From positions 124,001 through 188,000 of the forward strand of contig DDEN01000017.1 of NCBI GenBank assembly GCA_002336115.1: a DNA stretch of 64,000 nt. Reading direction: 5' to 3'. Both the position numbers and the translations under genes were made by a program. Under the pieces are notes generated by a model. That model was not told the origin of the DNA, ran no database searches, and saw only the letters and a program-made list of their open reading frames with translations. Shown one piece after another: positions 27,595 through 37,389 of the stretch; the first letter of the stretch is position 1; each line of letters opens with the position of its first letter. The DNA comes from Chitinophagaceae bacterium UBA1953 (GTDB lineage Bacteria; Bacteroidota; Bacteroidia; Chitinophagales; Chitinophagaceae).

Positions 27595-30500
27595 TTATTT
27601 TGCTTTTACAATACGATGAATTGTTTTAACTGAACCAGATCTTACTTCCATAAAATATGTTCCCGGAAGTATTGCAGAAAGCTCACTCAAAGAAATTGTA
27701 TTTGTTCCTATAGTAAGACGGCGATAATTATTATAAACAATTCTTCCATTCTGATCTGTTACCCGTATGTACCCATCTTCATTATTCTCAATAGTAATTA
27801 ACACACGTAGGTCTGACGTAAACGGATTTGGCAATACCTGTATATTGGGCGCACCATGCTGGTACAGCCGGATGATATTACTGTATTGCGATTTGGAATC
27901 ATTGTCAACAACATTCAACCTGTAATAATACATTCCACACACAGCCGACTTATCTACAAAACTGTACAAGTTAACAACGCTGCTGTTTCCGGTTGCTTTT
28001 GCTGTTCCTATTGTCTGGAACAATCGTCCGTCGTAACTACGTTGTACTTCAAAATAATCGGTATTAAACTCACTTGCAGTATGCCAATTTAAAAGCACTT
28101 CATTATTAATCCATTTCCCATTAAAATCAGTTAATGTTACAGGCAATGTTCCATTAACAGTAACGCTGGCTGAAGCATAAGTTATGCAACTGCTACCTGA
28201 TAATTTATCCGCAGTGACTTTTATATTGTATGTTCCTCCGGTATTGAATGCTGATGTAGTGAAACTGGTTGATGAGCCGCTGCCAAATTGTGAAGTAGAA
28301 AGGGTTGATCCATTTGCTGCATTTTCCACGCTATACAAAACCCCTGACTCTGTAGCACTTAATGTATATGTAACTGTTTGTCCTACTGTTATTGTACTGC
28401 TTGTGGGATTTATTGAAGGAGTAAGAGGTACAGAACAGGTAACGGTTGTAGTTGAACCGCAGGATTTATTTAAGGTGCTGTTTGTGGCCTGTGCTCCTAC
28501 CGTAAGCACCCCTCCTGCATATAAAGGATTGGAAGCTGAAATTGTAACAGACCAGGTTGTTGCAGCAGTTAACGAAGCTGAACCTATTTGAGCCCCATCC
28601 TGATAAAGATATACCGTACCGGTAAATGAACCGGGCATTGTACCGCTGACTGAACCGGCACCTTCGTTATATGTGCCGCTAATTGTTGGACAAACTGTTG
28701 TAGCTGCACGGGCAGTAGCTGTGGATGAACTTGCACTTACCGAACAGGTACCATTTTGTGCTGTTGCATAATAACTTGTTCCATTTACCAGAGCTGCAAC
28801 CGTTGCAGACCATGTTCCACCTGATTGAACAGTAGTTGTACCTATTAATATAGATGGGGAAGCATAAACACGAATAGTTGTTCCGGCAACTTCAGAAGAT
28901 GAGCCATTAACTGTAGTAGCACCGGCGGTAAGATAACCTTGTGCATCAGTAGTTATGACTGGTGCTGAAGTGAAGCAAGTAACTGTAAGAGATGCGGCAG
29001 GGCTTATACATTGACTGGCTGATTGTGCTCTTACATTAATTACATCACCTGTTTGTAAAATAAGACTTGAGAAACTATAAGCACCTCCTGCAGTAGCAGT
29101 TGTCGAGGATACCAAAAAACCATTTACAAACAATCTTACTGTTGAGTTAGCAGCAGCAGTACCGCTTATCGATGTTGTGGATGGATAAACTGTTGTTTGA
29201 GTAATAACAGGCAAAGCTGTTGTTTGAGAAAAACCAACACAGGATCCCCAGATGGGGGCAGATTCACATTTACCCGTTTCTGTCACTGTAATATAATAAG
29301 AACCGTCAGCAATATCATTGGCACCACCACTACATGGGTCTGTGGTTCCGCCATTATTTGCCCCATTATATTCCCAAGCTGTTGTTGTGCTATATGAAAT
29401 ATTATAAGTTGATGGTGAAACCGGTGTTCCATCTGTTGCAAATAAAACAGGTGAGCTTCCCGCCAAAACTTTATATATTTTGATAACTGAATTAGCTGTT
29501 CTGGTTCCTGCCATTCCTCTGGCACTGTTTACACATGTCCCAAATGCTGCGCTACTAGTTGAAGAAATATTTGAAGGTGAACAACTGGTCACAATTACAC
29601 TATTACTAACCAAACACATACTTTCTCCACTTGCCTGTGCTTTAGCTGTAATTATATCGCCTGTAGCTACACTTGCTATTGTATAACTCCAGGTAGATCC
29701 GCTGCTGCAGGTTGTGGTTCCTGCAAGAGTTCCATTTTTGTAAACATAAATAGTGGCAGGGGATGGTCGTGTAGCATCAAGATAAGTCCATGTCCCGGTA
29801 ATATTTACATTTGAGCCTGCTCCAATACCTGTATTTACAACTGGTGCCGCCGTGCAAACCGCCCCTGGGCCTGAACCTCCGGATGAAACATCATTTAATG
29901 TGAAAGAGGGTGTATTCTGTGCTGCATATTGCCATGCATCGGTTGTTGAAGTGAAAGCTGCATCATTAATTCCATAAATATCTGATCTGGTTCCCTGGAA
30001 TGCAGAACCCGGGTTTGTATTAGTTGAAATAACAATGCGGATTGGTGTTGAGGCAGTAATGCCTAATGCAGACATAGGAATAAAAAAATCATAAAAATAA
30101 TCTGCATCTCCACCATCACGGCTCAGAGCAACCGAAATGAGTGTATTAGTAGCGAGTGTGTATGTTGTGGACGCTGATGGATTTACAATTCCATCAACAT
30201 TATAAACCGCTACTCTTCCTGATGATCCTGTTTCCATGGCAACTTCCCATTCAAAACCGGGGTTTCCATTCCCGCTGTTGGTAGGGGCAACATAGTTTGG
30301 ATCAGCCGATGGGCCCGATGCGCCGATTTTATTATCAGTATCAAATAAAATATTATAAGCTTTCGCACCGTTAACAATTCCCCCGATGCGAAGACGAAAC
30401 AGAATGTTTGTTCCATCGTTATAAATGTAACAACCGCTGTTGTCAACCGTTTTTACTATATCTGAATAACCACCACTTGGACCAGTAGCAAGATCGCCGG

Positions 30501-30744
30501 TGGGTTCTGCAACAATCGGTTTTATTACTTTGTACAATATCTCACTTTCGGAAATATCATTTGAAGAATACCCAGAAGCTGTTCCTGAAGTAAAATAATC
30601 CTGATTGGGATTTAATGTAGCAGGGCCTTTGCCTCCAGCAGGGCGTACTATCAGTCCCGGACTTTGAGCAAATACAGTGTTACACAAAAAAACAAATGAA
30701 ATTAAGCCAAGCAATTGGCTGAACAATAAGGATGGATAGCGCAT
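27595..30744 (-). CDS. Large secreted repeat protein with T9SS type A sorting domain
   Basis: A 1049-residue exported protein. Residues 1-26 are the signal peptide. Residues about 40-260 form a domain with DTDNKIGASGPSADPNY and DAAFTSTTDAWQYA, typical of proteins bearing crystal or sheet-like surface modules. Residues 290-860 hold many Ig-like beta-sandwich repeats rich in Ser/Thr/Gly with paired cysteines. The last 80 residues are a T9SS sorting domain (LPNPFTSDLRVLI, ILPGTYFMEVRSG, TIHRIVKAK), which directs passage through the type IX secretion system and attachment outside. Probably a surface structural or adhesive protein. No catalytic domain is apparent. It is followed by its own terminator. 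Confidence 0.88.
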   Translation of the reverse strand: MRYPSLLFSQLLGLISFVFLCNTVFAQSPGLIVRPAGGKGPATLNPNQDYFTSGTASGYSSNDISESEILYKVIKPIVAEPTGDLATGPSGGYSDIVKTVDNSGCYIYNDGTNILFRLRIGGIVNGAKAYNILFDTDNKIGASGPSADPNYVAPTNSGNGNPGFEWEVAMETGSSGRVAVYNVDGIVNPSASTTYTLATNTLISVALSRDGGDADYFYDFFIPMSALGITASTPIRIVISTNTNPGSAFQGTRSDIYGINDAAFTSTTDAWQYAAQNTPSFTLNDVSSGGSGPGAVCTAAPVVNTGIGAGSNVNITGTWTYLDATRPSPATIYVYKNGTLAGTTTCSSGSTWSYTIASVATGDIITAKAQASGESMCLVSNSVIVTSCSPSNISSTSSAAFGTCVNSARGMAGTRTANSVIKIYKVLAGSSPVLFATDGTPVSPSTYNISYSTTTAWEYNGANNGGTTDPCSGGANDIADGSYYITVTETGKCESAPIWGSCVGFSQTTALPVITQTTVYPSTTSISGTAAANSTVRLFVNGFLVSSTTATAGGAYSFSSLILQTGDVINVRAQSASQCISPAASLTVTCFTSAPVITTDAQGYLTAGATTVNGSSSEVAGTTIRVYASPSILIGTTTVQSGGTWSATVAALVNGTSYYATAQNGTCSVSASSSTATARAATTVCPTISGTYNEGAGSVSGTMPGSFTGTVYLYQDGAQIGSASLTAATTWSVTISASNPLYAGGVLTVGAQATNSTLNKSCGSTTTVTCSVPLTPSINPTSSTITVGQTVTYTLSATESGVLYSVENAANGSTLSTSQFGSGSSTSFTTSAFNTGGTYNIKVTADKLSGSSCITYASASVTVNGTLPVTLTDFNGKWINNEVLLNWHTASEFNTDYFEVQRSYDGRLFQTIGTAKATGNSSVVNLYSFVDKSAVCGMYYYRLNVVDNDSKSQYSNIIRLYQHGAPNIQVLPNPFTSDLRVLITIENNEDGYIRVTDQNGRIVYNNYRRLTIGTNTISLSELSAILPGTYFMEVRSGSVKTIHRIVKAK

Positions 30745-31007
30745 AAGTATGGTTTTACAAGTAATATCAGATATTGCGTAAAACTAATATAATAACCCAT
30801 TTTTCCAAATACGAGATATTATTTTCATAAAACTAATTTATCTCCATACATGTTTTCACTTATTTAATTAAAGTATTTACAATTGCCCTTATTAAATAAA
30901 GAATACAAAAATCATTCTGCTTTGCCCAACAATTGATAAGTTATTTTTTAAAATACCCTTCCTGATAGTATTGCATTCTATATAACAAAACATATAAATT
31001 TTTCATT

Positions 31008-31046
31008 CAAAAAGAATGCCTCCTGTGACAGAGGCATTCCTTTTGA
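31008..31046 (-). terminator. Intrinsic terminator of the SdrD-type T9SS gene
   Basis: GAATGCCTC (31014-31022) pairs with GAGGCATTC (31031-31039), extended by A/T runs on both sides, so it would work in either direction. It lies about 30 bases after the minus-strand stop at 31078. Confidence 0.85.
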
Positions 31047-31077
31047 AATATATTAAATGCGAGACATATCAATGCCG

Positions 31078-32946
31078 CTAATACTTGATCACCTTACTAA
31101 AAATAGTTTCTTTGTTCGAGGAAGCTTTTATGACATACGTTCCAGAGTGAAGCATCCCAACGTTTATAACCTCAGTTTGATTTGCATTTGTTCTTGCCAA
31201 ACTTTTTACAAGCCGTCCTGAAACAGAAATAATTTCATAAGTAACAGGTTGATTCTGCCAGCTTTCAGGTATTGTTACACGAAGTTCATTTAATACCGGG
31301 TTAGGATACGCAGACAGGCTAATTGTATTTGCTGTATTATCCACCAATCGTATCAATCTTACATCTGAAAACTCAGTCTTATTATCAAAATCAACTATAC
31401 GTAAACGATAATACAAAACAGAGGCCTGTAACTGATTAATGTTATCTGTAAAAGTATAATCAGCATTTCCGTTCTGAGTTCCTTTTGCAAAAACAATTCC
31501 TGCTTCCTGAAAATTCTTCCCATCTGTTCCCCGTTCAATTACAAAATGATGAAAATTATCTTCATTTCCGGTTTGCCATTTCAAATCAACTTTACTTTCC
31601 TTTTTTAGAAAAGCATTAAATGAAACAATCTTTACCGGCAATATCCAACTGTCGGGCACAAAGCCTGCATCAAGTGAATAGTTCCATGTTCCAACTGGAA
31701 CAGTGACATTCATTATTTTCCCATTTACCGGATCACTGTCAGCTTCATCATTGCCGCTTGTGTTAGATAGAGTTGGTTTATATCCTGATGGAGTGGTAAA
31801 TTCAACCGTATAAGTAGTAACCCCATATTTGCCATAAGGGTCATTAAAATAATAATAACCAGTTGCATCAGTTTGAGTAGTTTCCAGCACAGAGTTATCT
31901 GACGGATTAATCAGTTTTACGGAAACATTTTGCATACCCGTTTCGCCGGTTTCCTGTATTCCATTTCCGTTAGCATCTAACCATACATAATCACCCAGTC
32001 CGTTATACTTCGACAATGCAAAGTCGTAAGAACTGTTATAATTAATACCGCCCGGTTCACCACCTGCCGTGAGTGTAATGGTTCCACCTTTTATTATCTG
32101 AGCACCAATATCCTGACTGATTCCATTATTATCATTATTTATATCGTTATCAGGGTCGCCACCATTTTTGGGAATTAAAAACATCCATGAAGGCACATTT
32201 TCCAACTGTACAAAGTAACTGCCTGGATTAAGTCCGGTAAAAGAATAATAACCACCACCTGAAGATGTTGTTGAAGCAATTGCTGTTCCATCAGCAATTC
32301 CGTCATTATTATTATCCTCATAAAGTTTAATTGCAACTTCTCCATTTATTCCCCAGTCGCCATTATCAAATTTTCCATTACCATTTGTATCGTAATAAAT
32401 GAGGTTTCCAATTGACAAAGTACCCGTCATTCCGGTTGTTGTAAGGCAAAAATCATCTGCCCACATTTCACCTGCTGCACCCTTAAAGAGGGTAGCAGAA
32501 ACCCATGCAGTTCCATACGGCGCAATTGCACTCACCGTGTATTGCTGATAATTTAATGCAGAAACCTGGGTATATGTATTTTGAATCTCATTCCAGGAAG
32601 CATCATAAAATACAATTTCCACAGTTGCCCATGTAGTAGGTGCTGTAACTTTGGCAAATACATTTAAATTGTATGTATAGCCTTGTGTTGCTGCCACAGC
32701 ATTGCCTCCTCCGCTCTCAATTCCAAGAGGAACATTTGCTGCTTTTACGCCTGAATAGGCATCAGTCGAAATTGTTAAACTTCCCCAATTGCTCCAGCCG
32801 TTCAAATCGCTTTCAAAACCGGGATTAGTTAATAAATTACCTGGACAAGATTGTGCTTCAATCGAATTTTTGAAGGATGAAAGTAATACTACAAGCACAA
32901 AGACAATTACTTTGCATTCATAACAAATTGGGAAAGTTGTTTTCAT
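31078..32946 (-). CDS. Secreted protein with SdrD B-like repeats and T9SS sorting domain
   Basis: A 622-residue exported protein. After the signal peptide (about 1-31) comes a carbohydrate-binding-like jelly roll (LLTNPGFESDLNGWSNWG, about 38-55 onwards). Two SdrD B-like modules follow (IGNLIYYDTNGNGKFDNGDW near 177 and LGDYVWLDANGNGIQETGE near 320), with Asp/Asn-rich calcium-binding loops. The C-terminus is a T9SS domain (AYPNPVLNELRVTIP, GMLHSGTYVIKASS). It is likely displayed on or released from the cell surface. It shares strand and secretion route with the 27.6 kb gene, but each has a terminator, so they are separate units. Confidence 0.9.
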   Translation of the reverse strand: MKTTFPICYECKVIVFVLVVLLSSFKNSIEAQSCPGNLLTNPGFESDLNGWSNWGSLTISTDAYSGVKAANVPLGIESGGGNAVAATQGYTYNLNVFAKVTAPTTWATVEIVFYDASWNEIQNTYTQVSALNYQQYTVSAIAPYGTAWVSATLFKGAAGEMWADDFCLTTTGMTGTLSIGNLIYYDTNGNGKFDNGDWGINGEVAIKLYEDNNNDGIADGTAIASTTSSGGGYYSFTGLNPGSYFVQLENVPSWMFLIPKNGGDPDNDINNDNNGISQDIGAQIIKGGTITLTAGGEPGGINYNSSYDFALSKYNGLGDYVWLDANGNGIQETGETGMQNVSVKLINPSDNSVLETTQTDATGYYYFNDPYGKYGVTTYTVEFTTPSGYKPTLSNTSGNDEADSDPVNGKIMNVTVPVGTWNYSLDAGFVPDSWILPVKIVSFNAFLKKESKVDLKWQTGNEDNFHHFVIERGTDGKNFQEAGIVFAKGTQNGNADYTFTDNINQLQASVLYYRLRIVDFDNKTEFSDVRLIRLVDNTANTISLSAYPNPVLNELRVTIPESWQNQPVTYEIISVSGRLVKSLARTNANQTEVINVGMLHSGTYVIKASSNKETIFSKVIKY

Positions 32947-33391
32947 AACTTATTTTTTGGGTACGTCAAAATGTAGAAACTGAATAACTAAGAAATAACG
33001 GATCGGAAGGAGAAGAAACGATAATTAAATAATCGTGTTCATGGTTCGGGTACGTTTTTTTCTCAGGATTGTCAGATTCAGGATAAAAATATGACTAAGT
33101 AATAACACCTACAAGCTATTTCAGGTATTTTTTCAAAAAAAATAGTATTTTCCACATAAATACTGCAATTGCAAGTAAAAAACTTTGCTGCCGAAATAAA
33201 AGTTTAATAGACTAACCAACAACCTTTCTGGCTAAAGTTGCTTTAATAAAACAAAAAACACCTGTAGAATTGATGATCTACAGATGTTTAGCGATTTTTG
33301 AGTTGCAGCTCTTGATCTTATAATTTATTAAAAATTATCGCAAAAAAATAACAAACGGTTTACGATTAACAAACTACACCCTGCCGGAGAA
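32947..33391. other. Intergenic region between T9SS gene and PepSY-type gene
   Basis: AT-rich and non-coding. It contains the terminator at 33252-33290. GGGTACGT occurs twice (about 32958 and 33048), 90 bases apart, upstream of the SdrD-type gene; a role as a regulatory site is only a guess. Confidence 0.4.
33252..33290 (-). terminator. Intrinsic terminator of the PepSY-type gene
   Basis: CTGTAGA (33262-33268) pairs with TCTACAG (33277-33283), extended imperfectly on both sides. On the minus strand GTGTTTTTTGTTTT follows. It lies about 100 bases after the stop at 33392. Confidence 0.7.
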
Positions 33392-33907
33392 TTAAACAAA
33401 CAACAAAACAATAGTTAAAACAATTCCTGCAATTGTAAAATAAATGCCTTTTTTAAATATGGAAGTCTTTGGCATAAACATCCAGAAGGAAGAAATTACA
33501 AAAAACAAGAGTGACAGGCCAAAGAATACATTCAGAAAAAACAAAGGCTCAGCCGAGCGTGCTTTATGAAGCCCGGTAAGTTTATTCATTACAAATGGTA
33601 ATTCTTTTCTTACGAATTCCGCATGGCCGGATATTTTATTATAGGTTCCATTTTCGAAATACACAATATCGCCCTCTGTCTTTTTTATTTTAAGATCTCT
33701 CATGCCCAGCAACTGCCCCAGTTCTTTATCTTCCGCATTGGGTTTAATTTCTTTACTCACCTGTTTTTCCTTTTTCAGAAAATCTGTATCCCTGAAAATC
33801 ATAACAATTCCGCTCAACGCATACACGGCCATTATACCAGCCAGAAAAAAACCAAGATAGCGGTGAATAATCCGCATACCCGAACTAAAAGATTTTGTAC
33901 CTGCCAT
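33392..33907 (-). CDS. PepSY-associated membrane protein
   Basis: The frame opens at 33946, but the ATG at 33907 begins MAGTKSFSSGMRIIHRYLG, matching the usual start of PepSY-type proteins; the product is 171 residues. There is one membrane helix near 20-43 (FLAGIMAVYALSGIVMIFRD), a periplasmic loop of about 80 residues, then two helices (about 118-140 and 150-170). RIIHRYLGFFLAG followed by ALSG is a PepSY-TM hallmark, with histidines that in larger relatives may bind heme or metal. Short for the family. Role unknown. Confidence 0.7.
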   Translation of the reverse strand: MAGTKSFSSGMRIIHRYLGFFLAGIMAVYALSGIVMIFRDTDFLKKEKQVSKEIKPNAEDKELGQLLGMRDLKIKKTEGDIVYFENGTYNKISGHAEFVRKELPFVMNKLTGLHKARSAEPLFFLNVFFGLSLLFFVISSFWMFMPKTSIFKKGIYFTIAGIVLTIVLLFV

Positions 33908-34307
33908 AATTAAAAAATGAGTGTTTAAAATGATTGATTTCGTCAAACTTACAGTATAGACGATGATAACCTGTTAAAATTGCGGAATTAGATATTTTTC
34001 CCATTTTCGAAAACTAATTCTTCTGCAACTGAACAAATTTTCGTATTGAAGTAATTTCAACTTTAAGTTGGAAGTTATAAATCTCAAAAAAACTGTCAAA
34101 AATAAAATAATTGCAACTGCAACTATTTCAATCTCATTATTTCTGTTTCGCAGAAACTATTTTCCTCGTAAACAACAGAAAAGATTTTATCAGCAAAAAA
34201 TTTTTAAACTATATTTTTTTTATATACTTTAATAACGAAAAAGCGGAAATGAATTAGGCAGGATCAATTATTAGTTGCAAACATTCTTGATTAAACACCT
34301 TCAATCA
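33908..34307. other. Intergenic region upstream of the histidine kinase
   Basis: No coding frame. It holds a perfect palindrome CAACTTTAAGTTG (34058-34070) and a small hairpin TTTCTG...CAGAAA (34140-34156). This very AT-rich stretch separates two divergent genes and must contain both promoters, but no clear TAnnTTTG box is visible. Confidence 0.45.
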
Positions 34308-36236
34308 ATGACTAATCAAGATAACCATCAACAAAAACAGCCGGCTGCTTTTAAACCTTACATTGAGCCAAACAGAATTGTACAATTTCTGAAAAAGCCC
34401 TTTATAGCAGGAATATTAGTATTTCTAATTCTGATGTTACTAGTATTAGCTTTTTCACTTCAGTTGTTCAATAATTTTAGGAGTAACCAGCACATACAGC
34501 TTAAACAGGCAGCATATACAGCAAAGGAAAAACTTGAAAAAGTACTCAACAACAGTCTTTCGGCCACGAAAACCCTGAGTTTTATTGCAACAAGTTATAA
34601 GATTGATAAAGACTTTGATGTTCTTGCTCAAAAAATAATCGACAATAATCGCTTTATTGATGCTGTAGAGCTTTTTGAAGGAGGGGTAATCACTCATGTT
34701 TACCCATATAAAGAAAATGCTTCTGTTATTGGATATGATATTCTGAAAGATACTCTGCGAAATAAAGAAGCACTTCTTGCAATAAGTAAGAATGAATTAT
34801 TCTTTGCAGGCCCATTTACTCTCAGGCAGGGATATACGGGAATAGTAGGCAGGCTTCCGATTTATGTTGATAATAAATTCTGGGGATTTTCCGCAGTTAT
34901 TATCAAACTAAGTACTCTTATAAGAGCTGCAGAAATTGACAGCAGTTTTAAAAGTACTTATATATTTCAGCTCTCTAAATTCGATCCGAATACCGGCAAA
35001 GAAGTGTTTTTCCTGCCCCACCCGGAACAATTTCAGAATCCAAATTCTGTTGTAGTTGATATTCCTTCCGGCGGCTGGAAAATATATGCCCGATTTGCAA
35101 AAAACCAACGTCCAAATAACTTTTTTTCATTAATACTGTTAGGGATTCTGTTTGCTTTTACAGGAGGGCTTTTTGTTTGGTTTATTGCCCGCCAGCCATT
35201 TGTTCTCAACAATTTAGTAAATGAAAAAACTGCACAGCTTAAACAAAGCGAAGAAAAATTCAGAAGCCTTGTTGAGCAAACTCTTGTTGGCGTTTTTATT
35301 ATGCAGAACAGAAAGATCATATATAGTAATCCCAGGTTTATGAGTATGATTGGCTATAAACAGGATGAACTTTTAAGCACGACTGAACTGAAAGATTTTG
35401 TGCATCATTCTGATCTTGAAAAAGTAAACTGGAATTATGAACAACCTGTAACAGCAACGGGTATGCCCGACCTATATACAATCAGGCTTATAAATAAAAA
35501 GAAACATGTTGTATATGTTGAGTTAATTACCTCAGGCATTATGTACGAAGACAAACAGGCCGTTATTGCAACTTGCATTGATATTACAAGAAGAATGGAG
35601 GAAGAAAAAACAATCAGTAAAGCAGTATCAGAAGCCCAGGAAAATGAAAGGATGCAGATTGGAATGGAGCTACACGACAATGTTAAGCAAATACTTGCAG
35701 CATCATTACTGAACCTGGGAACAGTTCAAGCATATATTGATGATAAAGAGATTGTATCAGACCGCATTTCCCAGCTAAAACTATACATGGATGAAGCAAT
35801 TTATGAATTAAGACGTTTATCGCACCAGTTGGCTCCATCACTTGACCCGTCAGACAGCCTTTCTGAAAAAGTACAAACGCTGGTAAAGTCAATGCTCGGA
35901 TCGAATAAACTAAAAGCTACAGTTTATGTAGATCAGTTTCCAAAGGAAATTAACAGCGAAATTCAACTTGCCATTTATCGTATTGTACAGGAGCAGGTTG
36001 CCAATACATTGAAACATTCAAATGCGGATGAAATAACGATCAGCATAAAACAAAAAAACTCCGGTATTTTTATCGTGATTGCAGATAATGGTAAGGGTTT
36101 TGATTTATCGCAGAAAAAAGAAGGAATTGGGCTTGAAAATATCCGCCGCCGTGCCCTTGCGCATGATGGGAAAATTAAAATTATTACTTCGCCCGGAAAA
36201 GGATTTGAACTTCAGGTTGAAATACCATTTGATTAG
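34308..36236 (+). CDS. CHASE-PAS sensor histidine kinase (HisKA_3 type)
   Basis: I use the ATG at 34308 rather than a TTG at 34275, giving 642 residues. Membrane helices near 30-52 and 275-297 enclose an extracytoplasmic CHASE-like domain (VELFEGGVITHVYPYKENAS, then GPFTLRQGYTGIVGRLPIY). A PAS domain follows (about 310-430), then the HisKA_3 dimerisation segment NERMQIGMELHDNVKQ with phospho-acceptor H456, and an HATPase domain with the N and G boxes (QEQVANTLKHSNADE, DNGKGFD, GIGLENIRRRA). Such kinases usually pair with a LuxR/NarL-type regulator, but none is adjacent, so it is an orphan. Ligand unknown. Confidence 0.9.
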   Translation: MTNQDNHQQKQPAAFKPYIEPNRIVQFLKKPFIAGILVFLILMLLVLAFSLQLFNNFRSNQHIQLKQAAYTAKEKLEKVLNNSLSATKTLSFIATSYKIDKDFDVLAQKIIDNNRFIDAVELFEGGVITHVYPYKENASVIGYDILKDTLRNKEALLAISKNELFFAGPFTLRQGYTGIVGRLPIYVDNKFWGFSAVIIKLSTLIRAAEIDSSFKSTYIFQLSKFDPNTGKEVFFLPHPEQFQNPNSVVVDIPSGGWKIYARFAKNQRPNNFFSLILLGILFAFTGGLFVWFIARQPFVLNNLVNEKTAQLKQSEEKFRSLVEQTLVGVFIMQNRKIIYSNPRFMSMIGYKQDELLSTTELKDFVHHSDLEKVNWNYEQPVTATGMPDLYTIRLINKKKHVVYVELITSGIMYEDKQAVIATCIDITRRMEEEKTISKAVSEAQENERMQIGMELHDNVKQILAASLLNLGTVQAYIDDKEIVSDRISQLKLYMDEAIYELRRLSHQLAPSLDPSDSLSEKVQTLVKSMLGSNKLKATVYVDQFPKEINSEIQLAIYRIVQEQVANTLKHSNADEITISIKQKNSGIFIVIADNGKGFDLSQKKEGIGLENIRRRALAHDGKIKIITSPGKGFELQVEIPFD

Positions 36237-36282
36237 TTACACAGCTAAGCTTTAATGAATTCGTCGCAAAAGATTCTGAAAA

Positions 36283-36639
36283 TTATTGCATTACCAATGC
36301 CGACGAACTCTTATAAACCACAAACAGATAACCAAGAGCTAATACTAAAACAATCAAAATAAGCAGCATATAAACCCTGCTTTCTTTCTTCTGCTTGTTT
36401 ATTTGTTCTGAATCTTCTTTTTGAAAAGATTTTACATTATGCAAAGAAGTATTCATCATTACTTTCTGAGGAGATGTTTTTAAAATGGTTTTAATCTCAT
36501 CAATATCTTTGGCAGCAGTCCAGCGGGCAAGACCTTTATACCATACAGGTGTTTCTCCATTCATGTTCTGTTCTTTCAATTCTTCAATTGTAAAAGGCCC
36601 AAGCTGCTCAATTCCATTATGCAAATAATAGTTTCTCAT
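36283..36639 (-). CDS. GYF_2 (DUF4339) domain protein with one membrane helix
   Basis: I start at the ATG at 36639 (MRNYYLHNGIEQLGPFTIEE), giving 118 residues; the longer frame adds unrelated residues. Residues 1-52 form the GYF_2 domain (YYLHNGIEQLGPF, then ETPVWYKGLARWTAAKD), a small fold associated with protein-protein contact. A linker and a single helix near 90-110 follow (MLLILIVLVLALGYLFVVY). The domain faces the cytoplasm if the helix anchors the C-terminus. Its partner is unknown. It is convergent with the histidine kinase gene, 46 bases away. Confidence 0.8.
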   Translation of the reverse strand: MRNYYLHNGIEQLGPFTIEELKEQNMNGETPVWYKGLARWTAAKDIDEIKTILKTSPQKVMMNTSLHNVKSFQKEDSEQINKQKKESRVYMLLILIVLVLALGYLFVVYKSSSALVMQ

Positions 36640-37039
36640 GTGGAATTTATTTGGTAAAACAGGGATTAGCAAGCACACAATTTATCAACAGAAAGTGCTG
36701 TTAACACTGCAATACAATTAATCTTTTAAACCGATGAAAGATTGATGGTTTTGGTTTACATATCAAATGTATAAATCAGAATTAATAAAAAAAATACCAC
36801 AAACCGGGTATATCGTAATTAAAATAAAGCCTCAACACAAGCCCGGTATTTTTACTTAGTAGCACTTCGGTAAAATTTACAAAAAACACATTTTTAATTT
36901 TGATTTTTACGCAAAAGCAAATGCACTATCTACGAGGTGAAATAATTTACTTATTACTCAGATAAGTGTGCCCACTTATTGCTTGCAAATGCTATCATTT
37001 CTTTTTGGAAACAAACAAACAAACTTCTTTCCCGCCGAG

Positions 37040-37288
37040 GAATTGCAATGTAGTTTTACACCATCAAAAGAAAATCCAAATCCAATAAAAAATCAGAATT
37101 AAAAAATCCAATGTTGCCTGTTTTTAAGAAGGCCCTGTGAAACAAAAAAATCCAATATTGCCGAAAATTCCGGCAAATGAAATCCAAAAGGCTTCGTACC
37201 CAAAAAAGAGAATTACGGACAAGACTAAACAACAAAAAATTATGAAGCCAATATTAGCCCTGGGAGCAGTCCCGGGGTTTTTATTTTT
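37040..37288 (+). ncRNA. Candidate structured RNA, element A
   Basis: This shares an ordered series of blocks with element B at 57.83-57.98 kb: AATGTAGT, AAAATCCAATA, a hairpin, CAAATGAAA, GTACCCA, GAAGCCAATA and AGCCCT. From TCCAATA (37151) to AGCCCT (37256) is 105 bases, exactly as in B. The hairpin TGCCG (37159-37163) with CGGCA (37171-37175) appears in B as TGCTG with CAGCA, one compensatory pair. AATCCAA-type repeats occur three times here (about 37076, 37104, 37150), once in B. It ends in an intrinsic terminator. I know no named RNA family that matches; a mobile repeat is the alternative. Confidence 0.5.
37258..37288 (+). terminator. Intrinsic terminator closing element A
   Basis: CCCTGGGA (37258-37265) pairs with TCCCGGGG (37270-37277) around loop GCAG and is followed by TTTTTATTTTT. 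No gene precedes it on the plus strand for over 1 kb, so it most likely ends a non-coding transcript. Confidence 0.85.
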
Positions 37289-37389
37289 CCGTATTCAGAG
37301 ATTGTAAAGACTTTCACTTTATCTGAGCTGCAATATTATCTACAATTAAACGTTTATATTCAGTTCCTGTCAAAATCCAAACTTCCGCT

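Larger units (their letters stand above)
36640..37389. other. Long non-coding region holding structured element A
   Basis: No coding frame over 750 bases. The left half contains AAATACC...CCGGG/CCCGGTATTT partners (36795-36851) of terminator-like form. The right half holds element A and its terminator, reported separately. Confidence 0.6.

Noticed and set aside
28184..28591. 135-codon plus-strand frame
   Set aside because: Antisense to the Ser/Thr-rich repeats of the T9SS protein; its Val-rich translation is what such repeats give in reverse.
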